Under the pieces are notes generated by a model that made no database searches, was not told where the DNA came from, and saw only the letters and a list, made by a program, of their open reading frames with translations. A stretch of DNA of 59,821 bases. Origin: Brachyspira sp949287565. GTDB lineage: Bacteria > Spirochaetota > Brachyspiria > Brachyspirales > Brachyspiraceae. This document shows positions 1-8,685 of the stretch, one piece after another (position 1 is the first letter of the stretch; each line of letters starts with the position of its first letter). The DNA is taken from assembly GCF_036997615.1 (NCBI RefSeq), contig NZ_JAWLQA010000018.1, one strand, 5' to 3'. Both the position numbers and the translations under genes were made by a program.

Positions 1-8
1 ATTTTTTT

Positions 9-641
9 ATGACAGCTATAATAGATTATGAAGTAGGAAATTTATTCTCTCTTATGTCATCATTAAAGTATGTAGGAATAGATGCTAAACTTACAGATGA
101 TGAAAAAACTATAAAAGAAGCTGATGCTTTGATACTGCCTGGAGTAGGAGCTTTCAGAGATGCTTTGGCAAAACTTGAAAGAAGAAAAGACGGAACATTA
201 AAAAATACTATTATAGAAGAAGCTAAAAAAGGAAAATTAATTTTGGGTATATGCTTGGGTATGCAAATGCTTTTTGATAAGAGCTATGAATATGGTGAGT
301 ATAACGGACTTGGACTTATAAAAGGAAATATATGCCCTATAGAAAAAGATTTAAAAAATAAAGATTTAAAAGTGCCTCATATGGGCTGGAATAATCTCAA
401 TATAAAAAAAGAAGATAAACTATTTAAATATATTAATAATATGGAATATGTTTATTTTGTACATTCATACTATGGAAAGGATTGCGATGAAAGCATAATA
501 GCCGACAGTGAATATGATGTACAAATACCAGCCATAGTAAAAAATGATAATGTATACGGAATACAGTTTCACCCTGAAAAAAGTGGAAATACAGGACTTA
601 ATATATTAAGAGGCTTCAGAGATTTAGTACAAAAAGGTTAA
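9..641 (+). CDS. hisH: Imidazole glycerol phosphate synthase, glutamine amidotransferase subunit HisH
   Basis: HisH releases ammonia from glutamine and channels it to HisF, which makes imidazole glycerol phosphate in histidine synthesis. The 210-residue length is normal for the family. The class I amidotransferase triad is visible: nucleophile Cys82 in GICLGMQ, then His188 and Glu190 in QFHPEKSG; the N-terminal DYEVGN is the usual HisH start. The gene begins only 8 bases into the window, so its ribosome binding site and any upstream his genes are cut off. No other his gene follows: the next gene is convergent and ends 1 base after this stop. Identification is secure. Confidence 0.96.
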   Translation: MTAIIDYEVGNLFSLMSSLKYVGIDAKLTDDEKTIKEADALILPGVGAFRDALAKLERRKDGTLKNTIIEEAKKGKLILGICLGMQMLFDKSYEYGEYNGLGLIKGNICPIEKDLKNKDLKVPHMGWNNLNIKKEDKLFKYINNMEYVYFVHSYYGKDCDESIIADSEYDVQIPAIVKNDNVYGIQFHPEKSGNTGLNILRGFRDLVQKG

Positions 642-642
642 A

Positions 643-2196
643 TTAGAATAAACCTACTCTTGCCCTTTTAATCTCTGTTCTGTATCTTTTTATTTCCCAT
701 TCAGTTCTGCTTTTATCCCATTTAAGTATATTAGCCATTTCCTCTGCTATATGCTCTGATATTAAAGTGCCGCAGTCATTCTCTGTTAATATGAATCTTA
801 ATCTTCTCATCATAATATCATCTAAATGCATAGCATGCTCTACTTCTACAAAATATTTTATGAGTCCTCTGTTGATTCTATAATCAAGTCCTACTTCTAC
901 TAAAAGAGATGAATCATTTTTACAAAGCTCATTCAATTTTAGAATTAGATTAACAGAACCGAAATAATCTATAAGGAATTTAACTAAATCTTCATTCAAA
1001 ACTAATTCAGTATTTTTATCAAATTTATTATTGACAACCTTCTGATTACTAAACCATTTATAAGGCTTGCCGTACATTTTTACTAATGTTTTCATTGTAA
1101 CAGCAGAAGAAGTTGTAAAGTTTCCGCCTTCAACTAAGAATAGTCTGTATTGAGGATGAGAATGTATTTTAACCTGTGAAGGATTAAGAGGCATCATTCC
1201 AGATTGTGTAGTTATTATATGGTTTTTATTAACAATAGAACTGAAATAAGTATTATATATATCAAGCAAATATTCAGCTTCGTCGCTTGTAGTATATATA
1301 CAATCTAAATCATGAGTATTTTTTTTGATTGTAGGACCTATAATGGTATTGTTCTTCCAACGCATCAAAAATACATTAGGTCTTGATTTTATCTTAGGAA
1401 GAATAACTGATTTATTTATATGAATCAAATTGCTATCTATGATTAAATGACTGCCCTTAACATAAACTAACTTATCTTCAAAATTTCCATTAGGAAGAAG
1501 CGAACTTATATTATGTCCCCAAGCTCCTGCAGCTATTAATATAGTTTTAGCACTTGCCGTATGTACTCTTCCAGTGATATGATCCGTAAAAACTACATTT
1601 TCTATTTCTTTCTGATTATATTCAAAAGCCTTAACTTCACAGTAGTTTAATATATCAGCTCCGAACTCTTCAGCCTTCAAAAGAAGCTCTATAACATATC
1701 TTGAATCATCTAATAAGCCTTCATAATATTCTACAGATGCTATAACATCATTATTTATCAAATCAGGCAAAGCATCTAATGTTTCATTTCTGCTATGTGA
1801 TTTATGTCTTTTAGTTTTTCCAAAGAGAGAAAACATATCATATAACATCATTTTTATTTCTTCTCTTAAAAGCCCTGTACTGCTATGCTCATATATAGGA
1901 TTGATAATGCCAAAATGTTCAGATGAAGCCTTATACATAAGGTTATTTCTTTCTCTTACCCTATGAATTGTATACATTAAATTTTTACTATTCATATCAT
2001 TAAATCCGCCTGAAAGCATTTTTGAAGTTCTAGAAGAAGAACCGAAAGCAAAATCATGCTTATCAAGCAAAAGTACGGAAAGTCCTACTCTAGAAGCCTT
2101 TAATGCTACAGTAGCACCTATAACTCCGCCGCCTATAATAATAATATCATATTTTTTATTACTATTTTGGAGTATCTCAGCTCTTGTTTTTGGCAT
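643..2196 (-). CDS. FAD-dependent glycerol-3-phosphate dehydrogenase-like protein
   Basis: This 517-residue flavoprotein has the dinucleotide-binding motif GGGVIGATVAL at residues 22-32 followed by the family's SSRTSKMLSGG stretch (about 54-64). That layout is typical of GlpA/GlpD enzymes, which oxidise glycerol-3-phosphate to dihydroxyacetone phosphate. The C-terminal region (about 400-517) is helical, as in the GlpA/GlpD cap. Start chosen at ATG 2196, with GGAG about 9 bases upstream. It lies downstream of the NuoEFG-like genes on the same strand, separated by a 254-base gap holding tandem hairpin repeats, so it may be independently expressed. Other DAO-family oxidases are possible; the family is clear, the exact substrate is inferred. 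Confidence 0.8.
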   Translation of the reverse strand: MPKTRAEILQNSNKKYDIIIIGGGVIGATVALKASRVGLSVLLLDKHDFAFGSSSRTSKMLSGGFNDMNSKNLMYTIHRVRERNNLMYKASSEHFGIINPIYEHSSTGLLREEIKMMLYDMFSLFGKTKRHKSHSRNETLDALPDLINNDVIASVEYYEGLLDDSRYVIELLLKAEEFGADILNYCEVKAFEYNQKEIENVVFTDHITGRVHTASAKTILIAAGAWGHNISSLLPNGNFEDKLVYVKGSHLIIDSNLIHINKSVILPKIKSRPNVFLMRWKNNTIIGPTIKKNTHDLDCIYTTSDEAEYLLDIYNTYFSSIVNKNHIITTQSGMMPLNPSQVKIHSHPQYRLFLVEGGNFTTSSAVTMKTLVKMYGKPYKWFSNQKVVNNKFDKNTELVLNEDLVKFLIDYFGSVNLILKLNELCKNDSSLLVEVGLDYRINRGLIKYFVEVEHAMHLDDIMMRRLRFILTENDCGTLISEHIAEEMANILKWDKSRTEWEIKRYRTEIKRARVGLF

Positions 2197-2208
2197 AAAT
2201 AACTCTCC

Positions 2209-2358
2209 TTTATTGTTTATAAATAAACTCGCTATACATTAGCTGACAACTTCCTTCGTCAGTTATCAGCTGCTCGTTTATCGTTTTTTATTGTTTATAA
2301 ATAAACTCGCTATACATTAGCTGACAATTTCCTTCGTCAGTTATCAGCTGCTCGTTTA
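2209..2358. repeat. Two tandem copies of a 72-bp hairpin repeat, with a degenerate third copy
   Basis: Copies at 2209-2280 and 2287-2358 differ at one visible position (period 78 bp). Each contains nested inverted repeats: AGCTGACAAC pairs with GTTATCAGCT, a shorter alternative stem is CTGAC/GTCAG, and outer arms resembling TAAACTCGC/GCTCGTTTA flank them. A decayed third copy lies at about 2371-2402. The repeats sit between the NuoG-like gene and the glycerol-3-phosphate dehydrogenase-like gene, both on the minus strand. They could act as an mRNA-processing or attenuation element. The function is inferred; the repeats are seen directly. Confidence 0.85.
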
Positions 2359-2450
2359 AGTTTTTTATTGCTATCGATAAACTCGCTTTGTATTAGCAAT
2401 AATAAAAAAATAATATATAAGCTCCATATATTCTAGTATATACAAAATCA

Positions 2451-3860
2451 TTATAAATACAAATATTTTAGCAATTCTCTTAAACTCATACGATTTTTAC
2501 TACTTTTTAAAAAAGCCTGCATCTCTTTAACCTTACCATGATTATCTATATAATGCCCATCAAACTCACCAAGATATGATATAGGAAAACTTAAATAAGC
2601 ATTATAAGCCAAAACAGAAAAATTCGGACTAAATACTATATAATTACCCTTATTTTTCTTGGCAAAATCAATCATATTATCATTATCATTATCATTATCA
2701 TCTAATGAGTCGCCTACTATAATAAATTTTTTAAATTTTTCATTATATATATAATTATCGTCAGATATAGAATGCTTTATATCCCTCTTTAAATCTCTCA
2801 TAGAAAAATCATTAATATTTGTATAATTATCTCTGATATTTTTTGAATTAGTGGCCATTCTATTTTTTTTGAATATTAAATTTTCTATTCCCAAAGAATC
2901 AATAAATTCATTAAAAGCCTTAATATCTTCAATAGGATACATACTAGAGTTTAAAGCCAAAGTAGATTCTGCCTCAATATCATTAATAAATTTATGATAC
3001 AATTCTTTAGCCTCATCAAATTCATACTGCATACCACTATAAAAAGGCTTTTCTAATGTATTGTTTGAATAATAATCTAGTTTTCTTCCATAATCACATA
3101 TTCCGTATTTCTTGCCCTTTGGAGATGATATATCTTTTATACTATAATCGATATAACTGTATTTAGCATCGCATAAATGATTGCATCCTATACAAAAACT
3201 TTCTATAGTTTTTACATCACTTATATCATCATTGATTTTATTATCTATATCTCTTTGAACTTCAAATACATGGGTAGGACATAAATCTGTTATCATCGAA
3301 TTATATCCGTCTATCACTTTATAATCTTCGCATATACCGCAATTAACGCATCTTTCAAAATTTGCTTTTATAAAGTTAGGAAGATTCATTTTTTCCACTA
3401 TATTTTTTAATTCTATCAAGTTAATATCATTTTCATTGAAAGCATTAGGAGATGCCTCTATAGAAATATTATAAATATCCAAATACTTTTTTAATCTGCA
3501 TATATAATCGGCTTTACAGCTTTCGCATATAGGTTCATGCATATAAAGCATAGCCTTTAATAAAGAAGTTCTATATTTCATAATATCATCATCATGCTCA
3601 TTTAAAACACTCATTCCATTTTCTACTATTTCATTGCAGGCATATTTATAAGAATAATCATTTTCATTTTTTTTCTTTACTTTAACCAAGCATAATTTGC
3701 ATCTTAGAATATTGTTTTTCTCTTCAAAAGTATTTGTACTATTTATTTTATATGAGCATAAATGAGGTATATCTATATTGATGTAGGACAGTGCTTGAAG
3801 TATAGTATATCCTTTCTGAGATGATACCGTCTTTCCATCAACATTAAATTTTACTATCAT
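2451..3860 (-). CDS. NuoG/HoxU-like iron-sulfur protein
   Basis: The N-terminal part carries the complete NuoG-type cluster ligands. A 2Fe-2S ferredoxin domain has Cys in HLC, CKLC and YAC (about 34-85). A His-Cys 4Fe-4S motif follows in HEPICESCKADYIC (about 113-126). Next come a CVNCGIC...CP ferredoxin motif and a FCIGCNHLC...CDYG Fe4S4 motif typical of the molybdopterin-oxidoreductase N-terminus. The protein is only 469 residues; the catalytic molybdopterin-like domain of full NuoG is mostly absent and replaced by an unrecognised C-terminus. An Asp-Asn run (from hexamer tandem repeats at about 2680-2702) lies near residue 390. It is the last gene of a NuoE/F/G-like set, 29 bases after the NuoF-like gene. 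Role inferred: electron transfer in an NADH-dehydrogenase- or hydrogenase-like complex. Confidence 0.72.
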   Translation of the reverse strand: MIVKFNVDGKTVSSQKGYTILQALSYINIDIPHLCSYKINSTNTFEEKNNILRCKLCLVKVKKKNENDYSYKYACNEIVENGMSVLNEHDDDIMKYRTSLLKAMLYMHEPICESCKADYICRLKKYLDIYNISIEASPNAFNENDINLIELKNIVEKMNLPNFIKANFERCVNCGICEDYKVIDGYNSMITDLCPTHVFEVQRDIDNKINDDISDVKTIESFCIGCNHLCDAKYSYIDYSIKDISSPKGKKYGICDYGRKLDYYSNNTLEKPFYSGMQYEFDEAKELYHKFINDIEAESTLALNSSMYPIEDIKAFNEFIDSLGIENLIFKKNRMATNSKNIRDNYTNINDFSMRDLKRDIKHSISDDNYIYNEKFKKFIIVGDSLDDNDNDNDNMIDFAKKNKGNYIVFSPNFSVLAYNAYLSFPISYLGEFDGHYIDNHGKVKEMQAFLKSSKNRMSLRELLKYLYL

Positions 3861-3889
3861 TAAATAAAACCTCTAATAAAAAAAGATTT

Positions 3890-5053
3890 TTAACTTTTTA
3901 CAAAACTATATAATGTTATCTTATTCTCTATCAAATACACAAACTCATCTCTAAACATTTCCATAGCAGATAATATACAGTTAGCAAGACTTCTTATATA
4001 TAAACATGAAGCCCCTATTTTAATCATTTCAACAGCTTCTTTTAAATTAGAATAATCATCAAAATTTGAATTTCCTAAAAGCATTCTATTAATATAATAT
4101 TCGCATAAATCAAATCCATAATGACAAGGAGAACATTTTCCGCATGATATGCTTTTACCAAACTGAATTATTTTTACTACAACCCTTATTATACATCTAT
4201 CCTCTTGTATAAAACATATTCCCCCATTTCCCATCTTCATATTAAGACTATCAAAACATTCATAATCTAAAGTCATTTTCTGAAAAGTTTCAAAATCTAT
4301 AGGAGGATTCAAAAAACCATTAGTAAATACGCATTTTATAGTATATTCTTTCACTGTCCCGCCGGCAGCTTTAACAATATTTCTTAATGGAGTATACATT
4401 TCAAATTCATATAGATTAGGACTAATGATATCCCCCGTAACAGAAAGTATATTACTTCCTTTATACTCTCCATTTCCATAATCTTTAAAAGTAAATCCTC
4501 CAATATGAGCCAAATATGCAATTTGTGATATAGTTTCCAAATCAAATACATATTTTTTATTTTCTAAAAAAGAAGGTGTGATTCTGATATTATATTTATT
4601 ATAGTAGGCATATTCATCATATATATTTATTTCTATATCACCTACAAAATTAGCATCTTCCGCTTCAACTATAGCTTTTAGTATAGTATCTCTTTCTTCT
4701 AAATAATAATCTTTTAATATTATATCTATTTTTTTAATATTTAAAATTTTGGCTATAAATACAGCTCCATCTAATATGAGATGCGGATTATTTTTTAATA
4801 GAAATTTATCTTTGAAAACCAAATAATCAAATGAAGCGGCATTGACTAGAATATAATCTTCTTTAATATTTCCGTCAGTTAATAATTTGTATATAGAAGT
4901 TTGAGTGATATCTCTTTTAAATATAGGATATTCTTTTAAATCTTCCAAAAAAGAATTACCTATTTTTTGAACTGCTAAATATTCCCCGAAATGATCTTTA
5001 TATAATTGAATATTTTCTATATTATTTTCACTATGCAGTACAAATTTCTTCAT
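3890..5053 (-). CDS. Divergent NuoF-like protein lacking canonical FMN/NADH motifs
   Basis: NuoF/HoxF normally oxidises NADH through FMN and passes electrons to a 4Fe-4S cluster. The C-terminal cluster domain is intact (CGKCSPC, then a later Cys in the GASC...NC segment), and an SLBB-like middle region is recognisable. The segment around YILVNAASFDYLVFKDK aligns with the NuoF stretch that usually reads NADE(x)EPGTFKDR, but the acidic residues are gone. I find no glycine-rich GRGGAGFPTG-type loop and no GEETAL motif. At 387 residues it is shorter than the usual ~420-440. The start ATG overlaps the upstream NuoE-like stop by four bases (ATGA), so the two are translationally coupled. It may be an NADH-blind structural or ferredoxin-linked subunit; that is inference. 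Confidence 0.68.
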   Translation of the reverse strand: MKKFVLHSENNIENIQLYKDHFGEYLAVQKIGNSFLEDLKEYPIFKRDITQTSIYKLLTDGNIKEDYILVNAASFDYLVFKDKFLLKNNPHLILDGAVFIAKILNIKKIDIILKDYYLEERDTILKAIVEAEDANFVGDIEINIYDEYAYYNKYNIRITPSFLENKKYVFDLETISQIAYLAHIGGFTFKDYGNGEYKGSNILSVTGDIISPNLYEFEMYTPLRNIVKAAGGTVKEYTIKCVFTNGFLNPPIDFETFQKMTLDYECFDSLNMKMGNGGICFIQEDRCIIRVVVKIIQFGKSISCGKCSPCHYGFDLCEYYINRMLLGNSNFDDYSNLKEAVEMIKIGASCLYIRSLANCILSAMEMFRDEFVYLIENKITLYSFVKS

Positions 5054-5319
5054 CTTTTTCTTACATGTATAGCTTCTATATACTTAATAATACTTTTAAA
5101 AGACGATTTTGTACATTCCATACCATTAATAAGGATAGGTACAGCATTATGGCAATCATGCATACACTCCATCTCTTTAAGGAGCATACCATCAGATGAC
5201 GGCACTCCTATTTCTAAATCATAATGGGATCGAATAGCTTCTAAAAGAGCATAAGCCCCTTTCATAGAGCAATGAAGTCCTACGCATACTTCTATGACAG
5301 TTTTTACATTGCTTGCCAT
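5050..5319 (-). CDS. NuoE-like thioredoxin-fold [2Fe-2S] protein
   Basis: This 89-residue protein consists only of the thioredoxin-like [2Fe-2S] domain of NuoE/HndA proteins. Its ligands are CVGLHC (C-x4-C, near residue 12) and CMHDC (C-x3-C, near residue 53), the spacing expected for this family. It lacks the N-terminal helical bundle of full NuoE (about 160 residues). It is the first gene of the set and overlaps the NuoF-like start by four bases. A GGGAAAA stretch precedes the start. Likely role: electron relay to or from the NuoF-like subunit. Confidence 0.75.
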   Translation of the reverse strand: MASNVKTVIEVCVGLHCSMKGAYALLEAIRSHYDLEIGVPSSDGMLLKEMECMHDCHNAVPILINGMECTKSSFKSIIKYIEAIHVRKR

Positions 5320-5394
5320 ATTATTTTCCCATTAAAAATTATAAATTCCAAGAGATGAAAAACATTAATATGTATAATGTTATATTATATTATA

Positions 5395-5484
5395 TTACTT
5401 TTTCTTATGCCTATTTTTGCGTAAACGTTTTTTACGTTTATGCGTAGCCATCTTTTGACGAAGTCTTTTTCTTCCTGAAGGCAT
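5395..5484 (-). CDS. Small AURKAIP1/COX24 (mS38/bS22-like) ribosomal protein
   Basis: A 29-residue, extremely basic ORF begins MPSGRKRLRQK and ends RKNRHKKK. The MPSG(K/R)KR...THKRKKRLRKNRHKKK pattern matches the AURKAIP1/COX24 domain family, whose members are small-subunit ribosomal proteins (mitochondrial mS38, mycobacterial bS22). A GGGAG ribosome binding site lies about 7 bases upstream of the ATG at 5484. It is too short for length-filtered gene callers. It stands between the NuoE-like gene and pepA with no close partner. The family assignment rests on motif memory and is strong. Confidence 0.88.
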   Translation of the reverse strand: MPSGRKRLRQKMATHKRKKRLRKNRHKKK

Positions 5485-5725
5485 ATACACTCCCATTTTT
5501 ATCTAATTTGAAAATTCATTATAACATTTTACACAAATAATTTCAAGTTAAAACTAAAAACTAATTTCATTTTTTTACATTTATTTAAAATATACAACAA
5601 TATATTTTTACAGAATAATTAAAAATACTAATAAAAAATATTATTTCAAATAAAAAAATAATCATAGCATTTTCATAAAAAAACACTATGACTATTTTAT
5701 AACTATTAAAAATTAATTTTACTAA

Positions 5726-7201
5726 TTAAAATTTACCTATATCAACAAGTTTTTCTACTGTTTTAGCAAGCAAATACACTCCTACTCCTGTAGCACCTTT
5801 AGATATATATTTCACATTTACATCACTCATATCAGTACCTGCTATATCTAAATGAGCCCATCTTGCTCCTTCTGTAAAGTATGATAAGAATTGTGCAGCT
5901 GTTATAACTCCGGCATATCTTCCTCCTGAATTTTTTATATCAGCAATATCAGATCTTATATCTTCTTTATATTCATCAAACATAGGAAGTTCCCATACTC
6001 TCTCATAAGTATCATTGCCTGCCTCTTTTAAAGCAGCGGACAAAGCTTCATCATTAGAAAGAAGTCCTGAAGCATGCTTTCCTAAAGCTATTGAACAAGC
6101 TCCTGTTAAAGTGGCAATATCTATTACAAAATCAGGATTATATTTTTTTATTCCATAAGCTAAAGCATCAGCAAGTATAAGTCTTCCTTCAGCATCTGTA
6201 TTAACAACCTCTACAGTAACGCCATTATACATTTTTAATATATCACCAGGATTTATAGCAGCACTTCCTGTTTTATTATCAGTTAAAGGACATATTACAG
6301 TAACATTAGCTTCCAAATTCATATCAGATATTAAAAATAAAGCTCCGCAAACAGCTGCAGCTCCAGCCATATCATCTTTCATACCAAGCATACTTGTACC
6401 AGGTTTTAAAACCATTCCGCCTGTATCAAAAGTAATACCTTTTCCTACCAATAAAATATGTTTTTTAGCCTTAGCTTTCTTATACTGAGAGATAAACACT
6501 CTAGGAGGATTCTTACTTCCAGCATTAACCCCCAATATTCCGTTCATACCAAGAGTTTTTAATTCTTTTTCAGTAAGAACTGTAGTAGTTATTTTTCTGC
6601 TTTCAGCCTGTTTTTTGGCTCTATCAATAAATGTCAAGGAATTTATAACATTGCTAGGCTCATTAACCATATCTCTTGCCCAAAATACGCTGCTTGCTAT
6701 CTGATTGGCTTTAGATATAGCATTTTCAGTATCTTTTTTATGCTCAGAAACTAAAAGTATATTTTTAATGTTAGATTGTTCTTTCAATCTCTTATCGCCT
6801 AAATAATTATCAAAACTATAAGAAGAAAGCAATATACCTAAACAAAATTGAATATATGATTCTTCTGAAGCTATTTCAGCAAATAATTCAGCCATATCTA
6901 CTTCTATATCATCTATATGTAAATCTTTCATTATTTTTACCAATGAAGCACCGGCATTCTTCCAAGTTTCATACATATAATTTTTTACTTCTTTATATGT
7001 AATATAAATAACTCTTGTATTGCTTGCAAATGCGAATGCAAATGGAGTAGAAGTATTATAATATTTATCTTTTACCAAACTATTAAATAACTTTATATAT
7101 TCTTCATTAAATGAGCATACTTTAAGCTGCTCTTTTTCTACTTTTACAAATACTGCTACAGTATGTTTTTTAATGAAATTGATTGTATGTTTTAATTTCA
7201 T
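5726..7201 (-). CDS. pepA: Leucyl (M17 family) aminopeptidase
   Basis: This is a cytosolic metallo-exopeptidase that removes N-terminal residues from peptides, using two metal ions in a hexamer. The 491-residue length is normal. The C-terminal catalytic domain shows VGKGITFDTGG (metal and lysine ligands), DDMAGAAAV, and the M17 signature NTDAEGRLILADAL. The N-terminal regulatory domain (about 1-170) is divergent, as usual. ATG at 7201 is preceded by AAGGAAC. It is monocistronic by appearance, divergent from the LPP20-like gene. Confident family call. Confidence 0.95.
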   Translation of the reverse strand: MKLKHTINFIKKHTVAVFVKVEKEQLKVCSFNEEYIKLFNSLVKDKYYNTSTPFAFAFASNTRVIYITYKEVKNYMYETWKNAGASLVKIMKDLHIDDIEVDMAELFAEIASEESYIQFCLGILLSSYSFDNYLGDKRLKEQSNIKNILLVSEHKKDTENAISKANQIASSVFWARDMVNEPSNVINSLTFIDRAKKQAESRKITTTVLTEKELKTLGMNGILGVNAGSKNPPRVFISQYKKAKAKKHILLVGKGITFDTGGMVLKPGTSMLGMKDDMAGAAAVCGALFLISDMNLEANVTVICPLTDNKTGSAAINPGDILKMYNGVTVEVVNTDAEGRLILADALAYGIKKYNPDFVIDIATLTGACSIALGKHASGLLSNDEALSAALKEAGNDTYERVWELPMFDEYKEDIRSDIADIKNSGGRYAGVITAAQFLSYFTEGARWAHLDIAGTDMSDVNVKYISKGATGVGVYLLAKTVEKLVDIGKF

Positions 7202-7299
7202 TTTTTGTTCCTTTATGATTTTAAAATAACTTCGATTAATAATTATATATAATGTTTATTTTATGTCAATTATAATATAAAAAAATATTATAAAAGATA

Positions 7300-7327
7300 T
7301 TGCAATATACTACTAAAGGTATATAAT
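7300..7327 (+). promoter_or_regulatory. Sigma-70 promoter of first LPP20-like gene
   Basis: TTGCAA (7300-7305), 16-base spacer, TATAAT (7322-7327), about 45 bases before the start codon. The same TTGCAATATA...TATAAT arrangement with the same spacer recurs before the paralogous gene (8027-8054), which supports it being real. Confidence 0.75.
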
Positions 7328-7371
7328 CGCATATAAGCTTACATATTATTTTATCAGGAGGTTAAAAATAT

Positions 7372-7869
7372 ATGATAAGAAAAATATTTAATGTAGTAAT
7401 TTCTATTTCTCTACTATTATTTGTAGTATCATGCGGAACTGGTGTAAGCAGAAGCCAACCAGAAGGCTGGATTAATGATGACACATTCAGAGTAATGGGA
7501 ATGGGTTCTCCATCAGACGATATAGACGATAAATTCAGAAGAGAGGTAGTGGCAAAACAAGCAGCTGAATTAGACGCCAAAAATAAAATTGCTGCTAAAA
7601 TTGTAGGTTCATATATAGAATCTCTAAGTTCTACTGAAAAAGGCATGATAGATGAATATGTTATTCAGGAAAGAGTTGCTGGAAGAATAAGAGGTACTTC
7701 TGTTGTAGAAAGCAAATGGGACTCTCAGCAAAATTGTACTGTAGTAATGGAACTATATTCAAAAAACCTTAGAAAACAGATGGATAATTTGGTAACTCAA
7801 TATCTTAATGAAGTTGGTATGCAATATACTGCTCAGGATGTTGCTGGAATGGTAAGAACTTATAAATAA
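7372..7869 (+). CDS. LPP20-family-like lipoprotein, first tandem copy
   Basis: A 165-residue predicted lipoprotein. The lipobox is VVSCG with Cys near residue 21, after a basic start and a hydrophobic core. The mature part has INDDTFRVMGMGSP then an Ala/Lys-rich helical stretch (KQAAELDAKNKI), the arrangement of LPP20-type lipoproteins. A perfect AGGAGG lies upstream of ATG 7372. The next gene (8082-8582) is a close paralogue, near-identical over FRVMGMGSP, SYIESLSSTEKG and YVIQERVAGRIRG. Promoter and terminator flank it, so it is its own transcription unit. Cellular function unknown; envelope location inferred from the lipobox. Confidence 0.78.
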   Translation: MIRKIFNVVISISLLLFVVSCGTGVSRSQPEGWINDDTFRVMGMGSPSDDIDDKFRREVVAKQAAELDAKNKIAAKIVGSYIESLSSTEKGMIDEYVIQERVAGRIRGTSVVESKWDSQQNCTVVMELYSKNLRKQMDNLVTQYLNEVGMQYTAQDVAGMVRTYK

Positions 7870-7887
7870 TTATTAAAATATGATATT

Positions 7888-7924
7888 AAAAAGGGCTCCT
7901 TAATGGAGTCCTTATTTTTTTTTT
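7888..7924 (+). terminator. Rho-independent terminator between LPP20-like copies
   Basis: Stem GGGCTCC / GGAGTCC (one G-T pair, loop TTAAT) is flanked by an A-run and followed by a T-run, 20-odd bases after the stop codon. Confidence 0.9.
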
Positions 7925-8026
7925 AAAATTAAAAATAATAATAATCGATAATATTAAAGCAATTAAAATTTGCTATATTTTTTATTATATTTAAAATATA
8001 CGGGTAAAATTATTTTTATTATGGTA

Positions 8027-8054
8027 TTGCAATATAGTATTCAAAATATATAAT
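8027..8054 (+). promoter_or_regulatory. Sigma-70 promoter of second LPP20-like gene
   Basis: TTGCAA (8027-8032), 16-base spacer, TATAAT (8049-8054), conserved with the promoter of the upstream paralogue. Confidence 0.75.
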
Positions 8055-8081
8055 ACTACAATCAAATTAGGAAGGATTAAT

Positions 8082-8582
8082 ATGAATAAATTTATAAAAT
8101 TATTTATTATGACATCAATGCTTTCACTATTCATTATTTCATGCGGAAGCGGAGTAAGCAGAGAAAGACCGGAAGGCTGGATTAATGATGACACATTCAG
8201 AGTAATGGGAATGGGTTCTCCAGCAGAAGATATAGATATAGATGATAAATTCAGAAGAGAATTAACATCAAAACAAGCAGCAGAATTGGATGCTAAAAAT
8301 AAAATTGTAGCAAGAATTGTAGGTTCATATATAGAATCTTTAAGCTCTACTGAAAAAGGCATGATAGATGAATATGTTATACAGGAAAGAGTGGCAGGAA
8401 GAATAAGAGGAGCTTCTGTTGTAGAAACTAAATGGGACTCTAAGCAGAATTGTACTGTGGTGATGGAACTTTATTCTAAAGGATTAAAAAAACAGGTAGA
8501 TACATTAATCACAAAATATCTTAATGAAGTTGGTATGCAATACACTGCTCAAGATGTTGCAGGTATGGTAGAAACTTATTGA
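8082..8582 (+). CDS. LPP20-family-like lipoprotein, second tandem copy
   Basis: A 166-residue paralogue of the preceding lipoprotein. The signal peptide ends in a lipobox IISCG. The mature sequence repeats INDDTFRVMGMGSP, SYIESLSSTEKGMIDEYV and the C-terminal YLNEVGMQYTAQDVAGMV. It has a two-residue insertion (an extra Asp-Ile after PAEDI) relative to copy one and more divergence in the signal peptide, as expected for surface-protein paralogues. AGGA precedes the start. Duplication included the promoter. Function unknown. Confidence 0.78.
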   Translation: MNKFIKLFIMTSMLSLFIISCGSGVSRERPEGWINDDTFRVMGMGSPAEDIDIDDKFRRELTSKQAAELDAKNKIVARIVGSYIESLSSTEKGMIDEYVIQERVAGRIRGASVVETKWDSKQNCTVVMELYSKGLKKQVDTLITKYLNEVGMQYTAQDVAGMVETY

Positions 8583-8685
8583 TAATAATGATTTGTATAT
8601 CTAATTTAATAGATAAAAAATAATTTTAAAATATGAAAAAGCTAATTATAACAATAATTTTTATTAGCAACAATAAGGATTTATT

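Noticed and set aside
2680..2702. Hexamer microsatellite (ATTATC type) as a contingency locus
   Set aside because: It lies in frame in the NuoG-like gene, and unit changes of six bases would not shift frame; only a short Asp-Asn run results, so phase variation is unlikely.
5006..5224. Plus-strand open frame opposite the NuoE/NuoF-like junction
   Set aside because: No ribosome binding site; the minus strand has coupled genes with intact iron-sulfur motifs.
7362..8362. Minus-strand open frames opposite both LPP20-like genes
   Set aside because: They mirror the paralogous plus-strand genes, lack ribosome binding sites, and are expected shadows of duplicated coding sequence.
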